A DNA stretch of 53,747 bases from Phycisphaerales bacterium. Its GTDB lineage: Bacteria > Planctomycetota > Phycisphaerae > Phycisphaerales > UBA1924. The stretch covers positions 1 through 53,747 of the forward strand of contig JAJDDG010000004.1 in assembly GCA_029260435.1 (NCBI GenBank), written 5' to 3'. This document shows, piece after piece, positions 1-8,211 of this stretch (position 1 is the first letter of the stretch; every line of letters begins with the position of its first letter). A model generated the notes under the pieces. It was not told the origin of the DNA. It saw only the letters and a program-made list of their open reading frames with translations, and made no database searches. A program made the translations under genes and the position numbers.

Positions 1-420
1 ATGGATGATCTCACGGGGGTCGCGCCAGCGGTGGAACGAACGCGCCTGGTCGGCGCCGATGAGGAGGCGGAGTTGCGCATCGGGGTAGCGTTCGGTGAGT
101 TGGCGCAGGGTATCGATGGTGTAGCTGGGGGAATCGGGGTCGTTCTCTGCGCGGGAGAGTTCGATTGATGAGATGTGCGCGTTTGGGTTGTCTGCTGTCG
201 CGGCGCGGAGCATTGCAAGACGGGCGGCGCCCGGCGCGGTGGGTTGGTCGGGCTTATGGGGGGAACGTGCGGCGGGGATGTACAGCAGCGCGACTTCGAT
301 TTCGGGGTTCGACTCGGCGAGCGCATGGCGTGCGGCTTCGGGGAGTTCAACGTGCGCGCGGGTGGGCGGGTCGAAGGAGCCGCCGAAGACGAGGATGGTT
401 TTGTGCGTTGGTTCGCTCAC
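1..420 (-). CDS. nadD: nicotinate-nucleotide adenylyltransferase, 3' end cut by window
   Basis: Transfers AMP from ATP to nicotinate mononucleotide in NAD synthesis. The first 140 codons are present; the rest lies left of the window. Visible family marks are the N-terminal nucleotide-binding motif GGSFDPPTRAH, a variant of GGTFDPxHxGH that keeps the second His, and LLIGADQARSFHRW near residue 125, the usual (I)GxD...W segment of NadD. The start is GTG; its last two bases plus the next A form the TGA stop of the upstream nucleosidase-like gene (GTGA overlap), so translation is probably coupled. Other nucleotidyltransferases such as CoaD share the first motif, but the ADQ...W segment favours NadD. 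Confidence 0.85.
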   Translation of the reverse strand, partial: MSEPTHKTILVFGGSFDPPTRAHVELPEAARHALAESNPEIEVALLYIPAARSPHKPDQPTAPGAARLAMLRAATADNPNAHISSIELSRAENDPDSPSYTIDTLRQLTERYPDAQLRLLIGADQARSFHRWRDPREIIH

Positions 421-1070
421 TTGGGCGGGTCATCGTGTGTGGTGAGTTGGTCGTATGCGTCGGCGAGGAGGCGGGTCGCGGCTTTGAGGTTCTTTGATGA
501 CCTGCGCGCAAGAGCGATCAGTGGCGAGATGAGCGAGGGATCTTTGAGGGCGTCCTTGATGACGACGCGCTTGCGTGTTTTTCCGGCGCTGTTGGTCCAA
601 CGGATGGTCTGGATTGGGAGGGCGTCGGCGGGGCCGTCGGAGATGGAGCGGATGACGAGCCAGCGGACGGACGCTCTGGTGCATTCGTCGGCGAAGAACC
701 ATGATTCGCAGTCGATGATCGAGACTTCGGGGGACATCTCGTAGCAGAGAGCGGCTTTGCGTTCGACGGAGTAGAGGGGTTCGTGGAGCGTACAGGCTTG
801 GGGGCCCGTGGGTACGAGGGGGCAGAAGATGGGGTCGTGGGTTTTGGTTCGGACTGCATGGAGGGAGGCGGCGGCGGGCGCGTCCCTGATTGCGCCGGCG
901 ACGCCGAATAGGATGATTGTTTTGTGCCCGGCTTTTATTGCGGCCTGGGTTGCGGCGCGGGTTGGTTTTTCGCCGGGTGCTGAGATGATGATGGTTGCGT
1001 CGGTCGGGAGGACTCTTCGCGCGGCTCTCGCTTCGAAGGAGAGGGGACAGATGACAGCGGGCGCACTCAT
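417..1070 (-). CDS. phosphorylase/nucleosidase superfamily protein (MTA/SAH nucleosidase-like)
   Basis: A 217-residue protein resembling the PNP/UDP phosphorylase and MTA/SAH nucleosidase fold, which cleaves the glycosidic bond of nucleosides. The N-terminus (CPLSFEARAARR) matches the opening strand of such proteins. FGVAGAI fits the phosphate/ribose loop, and IDCESWFF followed by IRSISDGPAD fits the MTAN pattern of ME(G/S)...ISDxAD, retaining the ribose-binding Glu and an Asp at the catalytic position. The substrate is not visible from sequence. It overlaps nadD by four bases, so a role in salvage of nicotinamide or adenine nucleosides is possible but inferred. No clear ribosome site precedes the ATG. 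Confidence 0.6.
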   Translation of the reverse strand: MSAPAVICPLSFEARAARRVLPTDATIIISAPGEKPTRAATQAAIKAGHKTIILFGVAGAIRDAPAAASLHAVRTKTHDPIFCPLVPTGPQACTLHEPLYSVERKAALCYEMSPEVSIIDCESWFFADECTRASVRWLVIRSISDGPADALPIQTIRWTNSAGKTRKRVVIKDALKDPSLISPLIALARRSSKNLKAATRLLADAYDQLTTHDDPPK

Positions 1071-1109
1071 AGTGCGCAGATTAGACGGGATGGGGATGTG
1101 TGTGTGCGC

Positions 1110-1469
1110 CTAGTAGTCCGCGGTGTCGATATCGCTCATCGTGGCGACGAAGCGGGAGACATCGAGGTGCTCTGGGTCCAGGCGGTAGAGCTCTTCGGCG
1201 GTGGCGTTTTCGAGGAGGATGGTGCCTGCGGCGTTCTTGACGGTGTAGAGGGCGTTGGGCGATGCGGCGACGAACTCGATGGCGTACTCGCCTGAGACGA
1301 GCGAGCCGAGGGAGGTGGTGTTTGCTGGCACGGTGGGGACGGGTTCGGAGATGGCGGTGGAGGAACCCGGGTGGATGACGGAAGCGATGAGGACGAAGAC
1401 GAGCCCGCCGCCGAGGACGGCGAGAGCCCGGAAGAGGGGGCCGGGATTTGTGGGCTTTTGGTCTGTCAT
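1110..1469 (-). CDS. small membrane-anchored hypothetical protein
   Basis: A 119-residue protein I do not recognise. A short charged N-terminus is followed by one hydrophobic segment at about residues 13-31 (ALAVLGGGLVFVLIASVI), then a soluble tail of about 85 residues with few charges until an acidic end. The layout suggests an inner-membrane protein with its C-terminus in the periplasm. An AGGA-like ribosome site lies just before the ATG. It is transcribed towards the nucleosidase-nadD pair, 39 bases upstream of it, and may belong to the same unit. Confidence 0.6.
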   Translation of the reverse strand: MTDQKPTNPGPLFRALAVLGGGLVFVLIASVIHPGSSTAISEPVPTVPANTTSLGSLVSGEYAIEFVAASPNALYTVKNAAGTILLENATAEELYRLDPEHLDVSRFVATMSDIDTADY

Positions 1470-1557
1470 ATCCTGATCATCGGCATGATCGGGAGGGGAG
1501 TGTTGTGCTTTTCGGACGGTGGGAATGGGGGTGGGTGGCTGAATCCGGCGCGATCGC

Positions 1558-1563
1558 TACAAT
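1558..1563 (+). promoter_or_regulatory. -10-like box upstream of tRNA-Glu
   Basis: TACAAT, five of six matches to the sigma-70 -10 consensus, ends 15 bases before the mature tRNA 5' end, which is a normal distance. No good -35 hexamer is visible 16-18 bases further upstream. Confidence 0.35.
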
Positions 1564-1578
1564 CCTCCCTCGCTAGCC

Positions 1579-1652
1579 GCCCCCATCGTCTAGTCAGGTT
1601 AGGACGCCAGGTTTTCATCCTGGTAACAGGGGTTCGAATCCCCTTGGGGGTG
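1579..1652 (+). tRNA. tRNA-Glu (anticodon TTC)
   Basis: A 74-base cloverleaf. The seven-pair acceptor stem is GCCCCCA with TGGGGGT (one G-T pair at the end), the D-loop is of the TCAGGTTAGGA type, the anticodon loop carries TTC, and the T arm contains GGTTCGAATCC. The discriminator is G; CCA is not encoded. A run of T residues follows at once and may end transcription. Confidence 0.95.
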
Positions 1653-1681
1653 CTTTTTTTTTGCGAGGGTATTCGGGTGGG

Positions 1682-3295
1682 TCAGCCGGCGATGGGGCCT
1701 ACGGCGCGGACGGCATCGGGCATTTCAAACTTCTTGTCGTTCTCACGGAAGCGCTGGGCGAGTGCCATTGCTTTTTCGTCGTAGTCTGCTTTGTCCGCCC
1801 ATGTGTTGCGGGGGTTGAGGACGTTGGCGGGCACATCGGCACCCGGGATAGATTTGGGGATCGAGAGTCCGAAGAAGGGCTCGGTTTCGTATTCGGCTTT
1901 GGCGAGTGAGCCGTCGAGCGCTGCGGTGATCATTGCGCGGGTGTGCTTGAGGCTCATGCGTTTGCCGACGCCGTAGGGGCCGCCCGACCAGCCGGTGTTG
2001 ACGAGCCAGACGTGAGCGTGGTGGTTATCGATGCGTTCGGCGAGCATTTCTGCGTATTCGCGAGGGTGGCGCGGGAGGAATGGGCCGCCGAAGCAGGGAG
2101 AGAAGTGCGGGAGGGGCTCTGTGACTCCGGCTTCGGTGCCGGCGAGTTTCGAGGTGTAGCCGTTGATGAAGTAGTACATCGCCTGCTCGGGCGAGAGTTT
2201 GGCGACGGGGGGGAGGACACCGAATGCGTCGGCGGTGAGGAAGACGACTGCGTTTGGGTGCCCGCCTACCGATGGGATTTTCGCGCCGGGGATGAACTCG
2301 ACGGGGTAGGTAACGCGGGTGTTCTGGGTGATGGCGGCGTCGTCGTAGTCGGGGATTCTGGAGTCGGGATCCATGACGACGTTTTCGAGGACGGAGCCGA
2401 ATCGGATGGCGTCCCAGATCTGGGGTTCGCCTTCCTGAGAGAGCTTGATGCACTTGGCGTAGCACCCGCCCTCGAAGTTGAAGATGCCGTCTGCGGACCA
2501 GCCGTGCTCGTCGTCGCCGATGAGTGCGCGGTCGGGGTCTGCGGAGAGAGTTGTTTTTCCTGTTCCCGAGAGGCCGAAGAAGAGCGCGACATTTGTGGGA
2601 TCGTTGTCGGCGACGTTCGAAGAGCAGTGCATGGGGAGGACCGCGCCGGCGGGTGCTTCGGGCATATCGAAGTTCATGGCGTAGAAGAGTGATTTCTTCA
2701 TTTCGCCGGCGTATTCGGTGCCGAAGATGAGGACGGTTTTGCGGGTGAGTGACTGGACGATGCAGATACCGGTGTGCGGGACGCCTGCTTTTTCGGATTG
2801 CTCTTTGGTGAGGTGGTGTTGCGAGCAGTTGATGATGGTCCAGTCGGGGTCGAAGGCCGCGAGTTCTGCTTCGCCCGGTTCGATGAAGAGCGTTTTCACG
2901 AAGAGCGCGTGCCATGCGAGTTCGGTGTAGGTACGCGACGCGAGGCGGTAGCGCGGGTCGGCACCGACGAAGCCGTCGAAGACGAATATCTCGTCGAGTT
3001 TTTCGTAGTAGTCGTTGGCGACGGTGAGGAGGTAGTCGAAGCCATCGGTGGTGATGGGCTGGTTGATCTTGCCCCACCAGATTTTGTCGTGGATCTCGGG
3101 TGTGTCCTCGAGGTACTTGTCTGTGGGTGAGCGACCGGTGCGGTCGCCGGTGGAGACGAGCAGGGTGCCGTTGGCGGCGAGTTTGCCTTCGCCTCGCTCG
3201 ATCGCCTCTTCGATGAGGACGGGTGCCGAGAGGTTCCGGCGGACATGGCTGGCGTTGAGATCGATCATCGGCAGGGCGGCTGCGACCTGTGACAT
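1682..3295 (-). CDS. pckA: phosphoenolpyruvate carboxykinase (ATP)
   Basis: Converts oxaloacetate and ATP to phosphoenolpyruvate, CO2 and ADP, the first committed step of gluconeogenesis. The 537-residue length is normal for the ATP-dependent family. Visible motifs are STGDRTGRSPTDKY near the N-terminus, the kinase-1a P-loop GLSGTGKTTLS at about residue 240, and the metal-binding block GDDEHGWSADGIFNFEGGCY just after it. I chose the ATG at 3295 because GGAG lies eight bases before it; the GTG at 3304 would add three residues but sits right on that ribosome site. Monocistronic between two tRNA genes. Confidence 0.95.
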   Translation of the reverse strand: MSQVAAALPMIDLNASHVRRNLSAPVLIEEAIERGEGKLAANGTLLVSTGDRTGRSPTDKYLEDTPEIHDKIWWGKINQPITTDGFDYLLTVANDYYEKLDEIFVFDGFVGADPRYRLASRTYTELAWHALFVKTLFIEPGEAELAAFDPDWTIINCSQHHLTKEQSEKAGVPHTGICIVQSLTRKTVLIFGTEYAGEMKKSLFYAMNFDMPEAPAGAVLPMHCSSNVADNDPTNVALFFGLSGTGKTTLSADPDRALIGDDEHGWSADGIFNFEGGCYAKCIKLSQEGEPQIWDAIRFGSVLENVVMDPDSRIPDYDDAAITQNTRVTYPVEFIPGAKIPSVGGHPNAVVFLTADAFGVLPPVAKLSPEQAMYYFINGYTSKLAGTEAGVTEPLPHFSPCFGGPFLPRHPREYAEMLAERIDNHHAHVWLVNTGWSGGPYGVGKRMSLKHTRAMITAALDGSLAKAEYETEPFFGLSIPKSIPGADVPANVLNPRNTWADKADYDEKAMALAQRFRENDKKFEMPDAVRAVGPIAG

Positions 3296-3530
3296 GGCTT
3301 CCACTCCGTTGAATTTTTGAGTACGCCCTGCGGACCCTCAGGAGAGCGGGGCTTCGATGGATAGTCTAGCAAATCGCGGGTTTTAGGGTACAGAGGGGGG
3401 TTGGATGGTTGGCTGGAGGGGAGAGATACGGTACTCTTCCCGCCCGCCTTTGCCCCAATACCCGTCACCTCACAGATCGACTTCTCGGGAGAGGGAGTTG
3501 ATCCTAAAATGACGATAGAGGGGGTTGGAT

Positions 3531-3605
3531 GGTGGCTATAGCTCAGTTGGTTAGAGCACCTGGTTGTGGTCCAGGAGGTCGCGGGTTCAAATCCCGTTAG
3601 TCACC
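3531..3605 (+). tRNA. tRNA-His (anticodon GTG)
   Basis: The acceptor stem is GTGGCTA with TAGTCAC, extended by the additional 5' G(-1) at 3531 opposite the C73 at 3605 that marks histidine tRNAs. The anticodon loop holds GTG, and the T arm has GGTTCAAATCC. CCA is not encoded. Confidence 0.96.
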
Positions 3606-3608
3606 CTT

Positions 3609-3649
3609 CGAAACGCCCGTAGCACATCACTACGGGTGTTTTCGTTTTT
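3609..3649 (+). terminator. Rho-independent terminator after tRNA-His
   Basis: The arms CGAAACGCCCGTAG and CTACGGGTGTTTTCG pair around a seven-base loop with a small bulge, followed by TTTTT. It lies four bases beyond the tRNA. Confidence 0.8.
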
Positions 3650-3823
3650 GGGGTGCGCAACACTACCCCCATTCCGAGCAGCTATGCGCACCAACTGGCG
3701 CACCACAAGCTCCCGCGGGCCGTCGCTATGCTCCGTGCATCAAAGTATTTTGCGGCCCTCTCCCTCGATATCCTGAGCGTCAGGTATGTGCGCTCACATC
3801 GATAGGTGAGAAGAGAGTGGGAG

Positions 3824-3998
3824 AAGACATGCCCACTCTTCGTGTGGGCATGCCACCCAAGAAAGAATAAGCACTGACCGGCAGACCGGTCAGTGGCACG
3901 GGGAGCAGGAAGAGAAGACATGCTCGCGCTGCGCGTGAGCATGCCACCCACAGTTGCACTTTTGATCGTGGTTCACGCCTGCGCGTGTACCACGGCAC
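3824..3998. repeat. cluster of four stem-loop repeats
   Basis: This is the only recognisable content of the roughly 350-base gap before the M24 peptidase gene. Element 1 (3827-3858) has arms CATGCCCAC and GTGGGCATG. Element 2 (3871-3899) has arms CACTGACCGG and CCGGTCAGTG. Element 3 (3918-3949) has arms CATGCTC and GAGCATG. Element 4 (3968-3998) has 11-base arms with one mismatch. Elements 1 and 3 share the flanks AAGA before and CCACCC after; element 2 is followed by GCAC. Related copies lie at 7534-7680. They look like extragenic palindromic repeats rather than genes. Confidence 0.75.
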
Positions 3999-4005
3999 CC
4001 GGCGC

Positions 4006-5178
4006 TTAGGTCCAGGTGAGGGCGGTGTGGAGTGTGTTGAGGTTGGTGCAGCCTGACTCGGTGACGATGACCATGTCTTCGATGCGGATGCCACCGAGGT
4101 TCGGCTGATAGAGACCGGGTTCTATGGTCAGGGCGTCACCAACTAATAGTTCGGGGCCGGCGACATCGAGGAGGGGCGGTTCGTGGACATCGAGTCCGAC
4201 GCCGTGCCCGGTGCCGTGGACCATTGCGCAGCGGGATGGCGGGTCGGATTCTGAGGGGAGTCCCATTTCATAGCCATTGGCGGTAATGACTTTGGCGGTT
4301 GCTGCGTGGACGGCGTCACCTGAGGAGCCCGCGCGGGTGGCGGCGGTCGCGGCGTCTTTCGCTTCGAGGACGGTCTTGTGCATGCGGGCGACCTCGTCGG
4401 GGATGTCGCCGTGGACGACGCAGCGGGTGCAGTCGCCGTTGTAGAGGGTGGATTTGTTGCGGGGGAAGATGTCGATGATGACGGGTTCGCCTGTGCGGAT
4501 TGGTCCTTCGCCCCGGTTGTGGCAGTCGGCGCCTTGTGTGCCTGAGGCGACGATGGAGATGTCGTTGGCGTAGGCACGGTCGAGGAGGAAGGCATCGATC
4601 ATCGCGAACATTCGGTGGGAGGTGAGTTCGGCGCCGTCGTGGATCAGGATCCCGCCAGAGTTTGCGGTTGCGCGGGCGATGGTGGTGCATGCCATTTCGA
4701 TTGCGCCTTCGGTGACAAGCTGCGCTTCGCGGAGGCGTTCGACTTCGTGGGCGTCTTTCATGCGGCGGTCGCGGACTCCCAGGTCGGGGTCGTACTCGGG
4801 GGTGATGCCCGCGAGGTTGAGTTCGTGGACGGTGCTCATGGGGAGTGATCGGTCCACACGGATCGATGCAATCCCGGCGCGGCGGATGAACTCGGCGGTT
4901 GCCTGGGCGGTCGCGGTTTCGCGGTCGCCTGATAAGCCGGAGTCGGGCGCGAAGTCCGCGGGGATGTGCACATGATCGGCGCGGGCGTGGGCCTTTGCGC
5001 GGTCGGCTTCGATGTCGCGGATCAGGAGGTGTCTTCCCCCCCCACTCACCCCCTCGGGAATAACTATGAGCGCAGCTGGGTCTCCCGCGAGGAATCTGAT
5101 CTGGTGGTAGAGCGCGAGGTTTTTGGCGGGGATGCCCGCGATAAGGAATGGCGAACTGGGTGTGTTTGTATCGGGCAT
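4006..5178 (-). CDS. M24 family metallopeptidase (Xaa-Pro aminopeptidase-like)
   Basis: A 390-residue protein with the pita-bread fold that removes N-terminal residues next to proline. All five metal ligands can be matched: Asp in VIIDIFPRN, Asp in YNGDCTR, His in GTGHGVGLD, Glu in LTIEPG and Glu in IRIEDMV. The first 150 residues form the creatinase-like N-terminal domain. I start at the ATG at 5178; the frame stays open further upstream but would run into the divergent DUF4139 gene. Cytoplasmic, with no signal peptide. The exact substrate (prolidase or aminopeptidase P) cannot be told from sequence. Confidence 0.85.
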   Translation of the reverse strand: MPDTNTPSSPFLIAGIPAKNLALYHQIRFLAGDPAALIVIPEGVSGGGRHLLIRDIEADRAKAHARADHVHIPADFAPDSGLSGDRETATAQATAEFIRRAGIASIRVDRSLPMSTVHELNLAGITPEYDPDLGVRDRRMKDAHEVERLREAQLVTEGAIEMACTTIARATANSGGILIHDGAELTSHRMFAMIDAFLLDRAYANDISIVASGTQGADCHNRGEGPIRTGEPVIIDIFPRNKSTLYNGDCTRCVVHGDIPDEVARMHKTVLEAKDAATAATRAGSSGDAVHAATAKVITANGYEMGLPSESDPPSRCAMVHGTGHGVGLDVHEPPLLDVAGPELLVGDALTIEPGLYQPNLGGIRIEDMVIVTESGCTNLNTLHTALTWT

Positions 5179-5245
5179 GCGAACTGTTCCGGTGGTTGTC
5201 GGTCTAATCGGGAGGGCGCGGTGGTGTGGACGGCCACTACCGTGG

Positions 5246-5261
5246 GGCGCACGGGTGCGCC
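5246..5261. promoter_or_regulatory. perfect 16-base palindrome in divergent promoter region
   Basis: GGCGCAC and GTGCGCC flank a GG centre, midway between the divergent starts of the M24 peptidase (5178) and the DUF4139 gene (5339). The position suits an operator, but no regulator is known. Confidence 0.35.
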
Positions 5262-5338
5262 AAAGAGAGGATACTGCGCGGGTGGAGTTGGGATGACGTT
5301 CCGGGGCTGCGCGAGCGGCATAACGAAGGGAATTTGGG

Positions 5339-7429
5339 ATGCGGATGATTGAAACAAGCGTGCGGACGATGGTTGTTGCGGCGGTGGTCGGGATGCCCGC
5401 TTCTGTATGGGGCGCGGAGGGGGGCGATCTTCCGATCCGGGAGATCACGCTGTACCGCTCTGGGGTCGGGGCGTTTGCGCGGGAGGGGACGGTGAGCGGT
5501 GATGCGAGTGTGTCGCTCAGATTCGAGACGGAGCAGATCAACGACATCCTGAAATCGATGATCGTGCTTGATCTGGATGGTGGGCGGATCGGGGCGGTGA
5601 CATATGGCTCGAGGGAGCCGCTTGCGCGGAGGCTTTCGAGCTTTGGGGTGGATATCTCGCAGGATCCGAGCATCGCGGGAATCTTTGCTCAGCTTCGGGG
5701 CTCTGAGGTGGAGGTTGATCTTGCCAGCGGGAAGGTTCGCGGGACGATCCTCGGAGTGGAATCGAGGCAGAGCGTTGTGCCTGCGGGGGATGACGCGGCG
5801 GTGATTACGGAGGCGTATGTCTCGCTTGTCACGGGGAGGGGTGTGCGGGCGATCGCGGTGTCGCGGATCGGGTCGTTTGAGCTGACCGATCCGGAACTTG
5901 CGGGTGAACTGAACAAGGCGCTTGCTGCGCTCGCGGAGCATCGCGCGGATCGGATGAAGACGGTTGATCTGTCGTTCAACGGGAAGGGTGAGCGGCGGGC
6001 GGTTGTGGGGTACGTGCACGAGATGCCGGTGTGGAAGACGAGCTATCGGCTTGTGCTTCCCGAGGAGGATGGGGACGCGTTGACGGTGCAGGGGTGGGCG
6101 ATCGTGGAAAACACGACGGATGCGGACTGGACGGATGTGCGGCTATCGCTTGCGAGTGGTCGGCCGGTTGGGTTCACGATGGATCTATATGACCCGATCT
6201 TTGCGCCGCGACCAAATATTCCTGTGCCGGTCGCGGGAGGGCTGAAGCCGAGGACGTATGCGGGAGGGAAAGCGGGGAAGGCGCAGCTTGGAGATATGCC
6301 GGCTTTGGAAATGGCAGAATCGCGGCGGGCGGGTCGGCAGGATATGGCGTACACATTGTTGAATCAGGCGACGGGGGATGCGGGCGGTGGTGGAGAGGGG
6401 AGCATCTTTGGTGGCGGGCGGATTGAGATGGATGCAGAATCGCTTGGTGCGGCGCAGGCATCGGGCGAGGAGGTTGGCGGGCAGTTCATGTACACGGTGG
6501 ATGGTGCGGTGACGCTTGGGCGGCAGCGGTCGGCGATGCTGCCGATCCTGACGACGGCGATCGAGGGGCGGAAGGTTTCGATCTATAACCCGGGCGATGG
6601 GCTCAAGCACCCGATGCGGGGCGTGGAGTTGACGAACGGGACGGGGCTGCACCTGATGCCGGGGCCGGTGAGTGTGTACGACGCGGAGACGTACGCGGGA
6701 GATGCGCAGCTCCCGCATACATCGCGGGGGCAGGAGCGGTTGCTTGCATATGCGTTGGATATCGATGTGCGGGCGAAGAACGCTGTGCGGCATGATTCGG
6801 AGTTGATGAAAATCCGGATTGTGGATGGGCTGCTGGAACAGAGGTTCATCGAGCGGAGCAAACGGGAGTACGCGTTTAATAGCTTTGACTCGAATGGTGG
6901 GCGGATGGTGGTTGTGGAACATCCGAGGAATCCGGGGTGGGATCTGGTGACACCCGAAGTAGCAAGCGAAACGCTTGACGGGATGTACCGGTTTGAGGTT
7001 GAGCTTGAGGCGAACGGGGAAGAGGAGCTTGAGGTGGTGGAGGAGCATGTTCGGTTACACCGGATCGCGGTGACGAGCTACGACATGGAGACTGTGCTTC
7101 GGTTTGCCAAGGACGGGAAGATGAGCGATGCGGTGCTCGATGCGGTGCGGCAGGCTTGGATGATGCAGCGGGAGATGAACCGGTTTGAGCGGGTGATCGG
7201 GGAATTGGACCGTGAGCAACAGGTGATCAACGAGGATCAGAACCGCATCCGGAACAACATGAACCGGCTCGATCGGAACAGCGAGCTATGGAAGCGGTAT
7301 TACAACAAACTCAACGACCAGGAGACGCGGCTTGAGGCGATGGTGACAGAGCGCGAGGATGCGAACTCCAAGATGGAACGGACACGGCGGGAGCTTACTG
7401 ATTACATCGGGGGACTTGATGTGGAGTAA
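5339..7429 (+). CDS. DUF4139 domain protein, exported
   Basis: A 696-residue protein. Residues 1-25 form a signal peptide ending near VWGAEG. ITLYRSGVGAFAREG just after it is the typical opening of the DUF4139/mucoidy-inhibitor-A-like family, whose members have beta-rich domains and are found in envelope fractions; no enzymatic role is established. The middle (about residues 200-450) contains the DUF4139 beta domain, including a Gly-rich insertion near residue 350, and the last 100 residues are a charged coiled coil (EQQVINEDQNRIRNNMNRL). A GAAGGGA ribosome site precedes the ATG; a second in-frame ATG lies two codons on. It ends at a strong terminator and seems monocistronic. Confidence 0.75.
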   Translation: MRMIETSVRTMVVAAVVGMPASVWGAEGGDLPIREITLYRSGVGAFAREGTVSGDASVSLRFETEQINDILKSMIVLDLDGGRIGAVTYGSREPLARRLSSFGVDISQDPSIAGIFAQLRGSEVEVDLASGKVRGTILGVESRQSVVPAGDDAAVITEAYVSLVTGRGVRAIAVSRIGSFELTDPELAGELNKALAALAEHRADRMKTVDLSFNGKGERRAVVGYVHEMPVWKTSYRLVLPEEDGDALTVQGWAIVENTTDADWTDVRLSLASGRPVGFTMDLYDPIFAPRPNIPVPVAGGLKPRTYAGGKAGKAQLGDMPALEMAESRRAGRQDMAYTLLNQATGDAGGGGEGSIFGGGRIEMDAESLGAAQASGEEVGGQFMYTVDGAVTLGRQRSAMLPILTTAIEGRKVSIYNPGDGLKHPMRGVELTNGTGLHLMPGPVSVYDAETYAGDAQLPHTSRGQERLLAYALDIDVRAKNAVRHDSELMKIRIVDGLLEQRFIERSKREYAFNSFDSNGGRMVVVEHPRNPGWDLVTPEVASETLDGMYRFEVELEANGEEELEVVEEHVRLHRIAVTSYDMETVLRFAKDGKMSDAVLDAVRQAWMMQREMNRFERVIGELDREQQVINEDQNRIRNNMNRLDRNSELWKRYYNKLNDQETRLEAMVTEREDANSKMERTRRELTDYIGGLDVE

Positions 7430-7462
7430 GTTGGTGGGGTATCAGATATAGGATTCTTTTTC

Positions 7463-7486
7463 AGCCATGCTTCGCATGGCTTTTTT
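7463..7486 (+). terminator. Rho-independent terminator of the DUF4139 gene
   Basis: AGCCATGC and GCATGGCT form an eight-pair stem with a TTC loop, followed by a T run, 33 bases after the stop codon. Confidence 0.88.
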
Positions 7487-7490
7487 GTAA

Positions 7491-7521
7491 GGAAAAAAAG
7501 ACTTCATCCTTCGGATGAAGT
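7491..7521 (-). terminator. Rho-independent terminator of the leftward flagellar cluster
   Basis: Read on the minus strand, ACTTCATCC, loop GAA and GGATGAAGT are followed by C and seven T residues. It faces the terminator of the DUF4139 gene across a few bases, closing convergent transcription. Its stem may itself derive from the repeat family at 7534-7680. Confidence 0.8.
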
Positions 7522-7533
7522 GTGGAAGATACC

Positions 7534-7680
7534 GAGCACTGACTCGTGGACGGGTCAATGGCACGGGAGGAAAGGGCACCGCTTGACGGCGCAGCTGCAA
7601 GCGGTGGCATCCTGCGGGAAGAGCACTGCTGACGAACGACCAGAAGACATGCTTACCCCTGCGGTGTGAGCATGCCACCC
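7534..7680. repeat. second cluster of stem-loop repeats
   Basis: Three hairpins related to those at 3824-3998. 7536-7564 resembles the CACTGACC type but with one mismatch and a G-T pair. 7576-7612 has perfect nine-base arms CACCGCTTG and CAAGCGGTG. 7644-7680 has arms CATGCTTAC and GTGAGCATG, flanked by AAGA and CCACCC exactly as in the first cluster. A half element (GAGCACTGCTGAC) lies at 7621-7633. No gene is supported here; the open frame across it is low-complexity and follows the repeats. Confidence 0.75.
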
Positions 7681-7699
7681 GGAGAACGATCGCATACGG

Positions 7700-8185
7700 C
7701 TACTCATTCTGGCGCAGCTCGGCGAGGAGCTGGGCTGCGGTTTTATTCAGCTGGGGGTGCATCGCGTTGGGCTCGATCTCGGCGAGTGGGGCGAGGACGA
7801 ACGCGCGCTCGTGCATGCGTGGGTGGGGGATTGTGAGATCCGGTTCGGAGATGACGCGGTCTGCGTACAGCAGGACGTCCAGATCCAGCTCGCGGGGACC
7901 CCAGCGGTTTGCGGGGTCGCGGACGCGGCCGGCTTCGCGCTCGATGCGGAGGAGGTGATCGAGCAGATCACGGGGGGCGAGCGCGGTGCGGAGGATTGCG
8001 GCGGCGTTGAGGTATGAGCCCTGGGCTTCTGGGCCGACGGGCGCGGTCTCGATGACACGGGAGCGGCGGAGGAGGCGGGTCTTTGGGATCTCGGCAATCT
8101 TGATGAGCGCGCGGACGATGTGCTCGGCGCGATCACCGAGGTTTGAGCCGAGCGCGATGCAGACTGGTGCGTGCTTGGTTGCCAC
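7700..8185 (-). CDS. folK: 2-amino-4-hydroxy-6-hydroxymethyldihydropteridine pyrophosphokinase
   Basis: Transfers pyrophosphate from ATP to 6-hydroxymethyl-7,8-dihydropterin in folate synthesis. At 161 residues it has the usual length. Family marks are ALGSNLGDR at the N-terminus, RWGPRELDLDVLLY with the two Mg-binding Asp residues, and PHPRMHERAFVLAPLAEI. The only start compatible with the N-terminal motif is the GTG at 8185, 26 bases after the sigma-factor stop, so it is probably the last gene of the flagellar transcript even though its role is unrelated. The frame extends further upstream into the sigma-factor gene without another good start. Confidence 0.93.
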   Translation of the reverse strand: MATKHAPVCIALGSNLGDRAEHIVRALIKIAEIPKTRLLRRSRVIETAPVGPEAQGSYLNAAAILRTALAPRDLLDHLLRIEREAGRVRDPANRWGPRELDLDVLLYADRVISEPDLTIPHPRMHERAFVLAPLAEIEPNAMHPQLNKTAAQLLAELRQNE

Positions 8186-8211
8186 GCGGGTATTGTTGCA
8201 GGGTGCGGTGT

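Noticed and set aside
3824-3998. Possible CRISPR array in the repeat cluster
   Set aside because: Units are hairpins of different sequence types at irregular spacing, without uniform direct repeats, spacers or cas genes.
7442-7678. A 78-codon leftward open frame between the DUF4139 gene and folK
   Set aside because: It runs through two terminators and the stem-loop repeats, and its composition follows the repeats; no protein family is visible.
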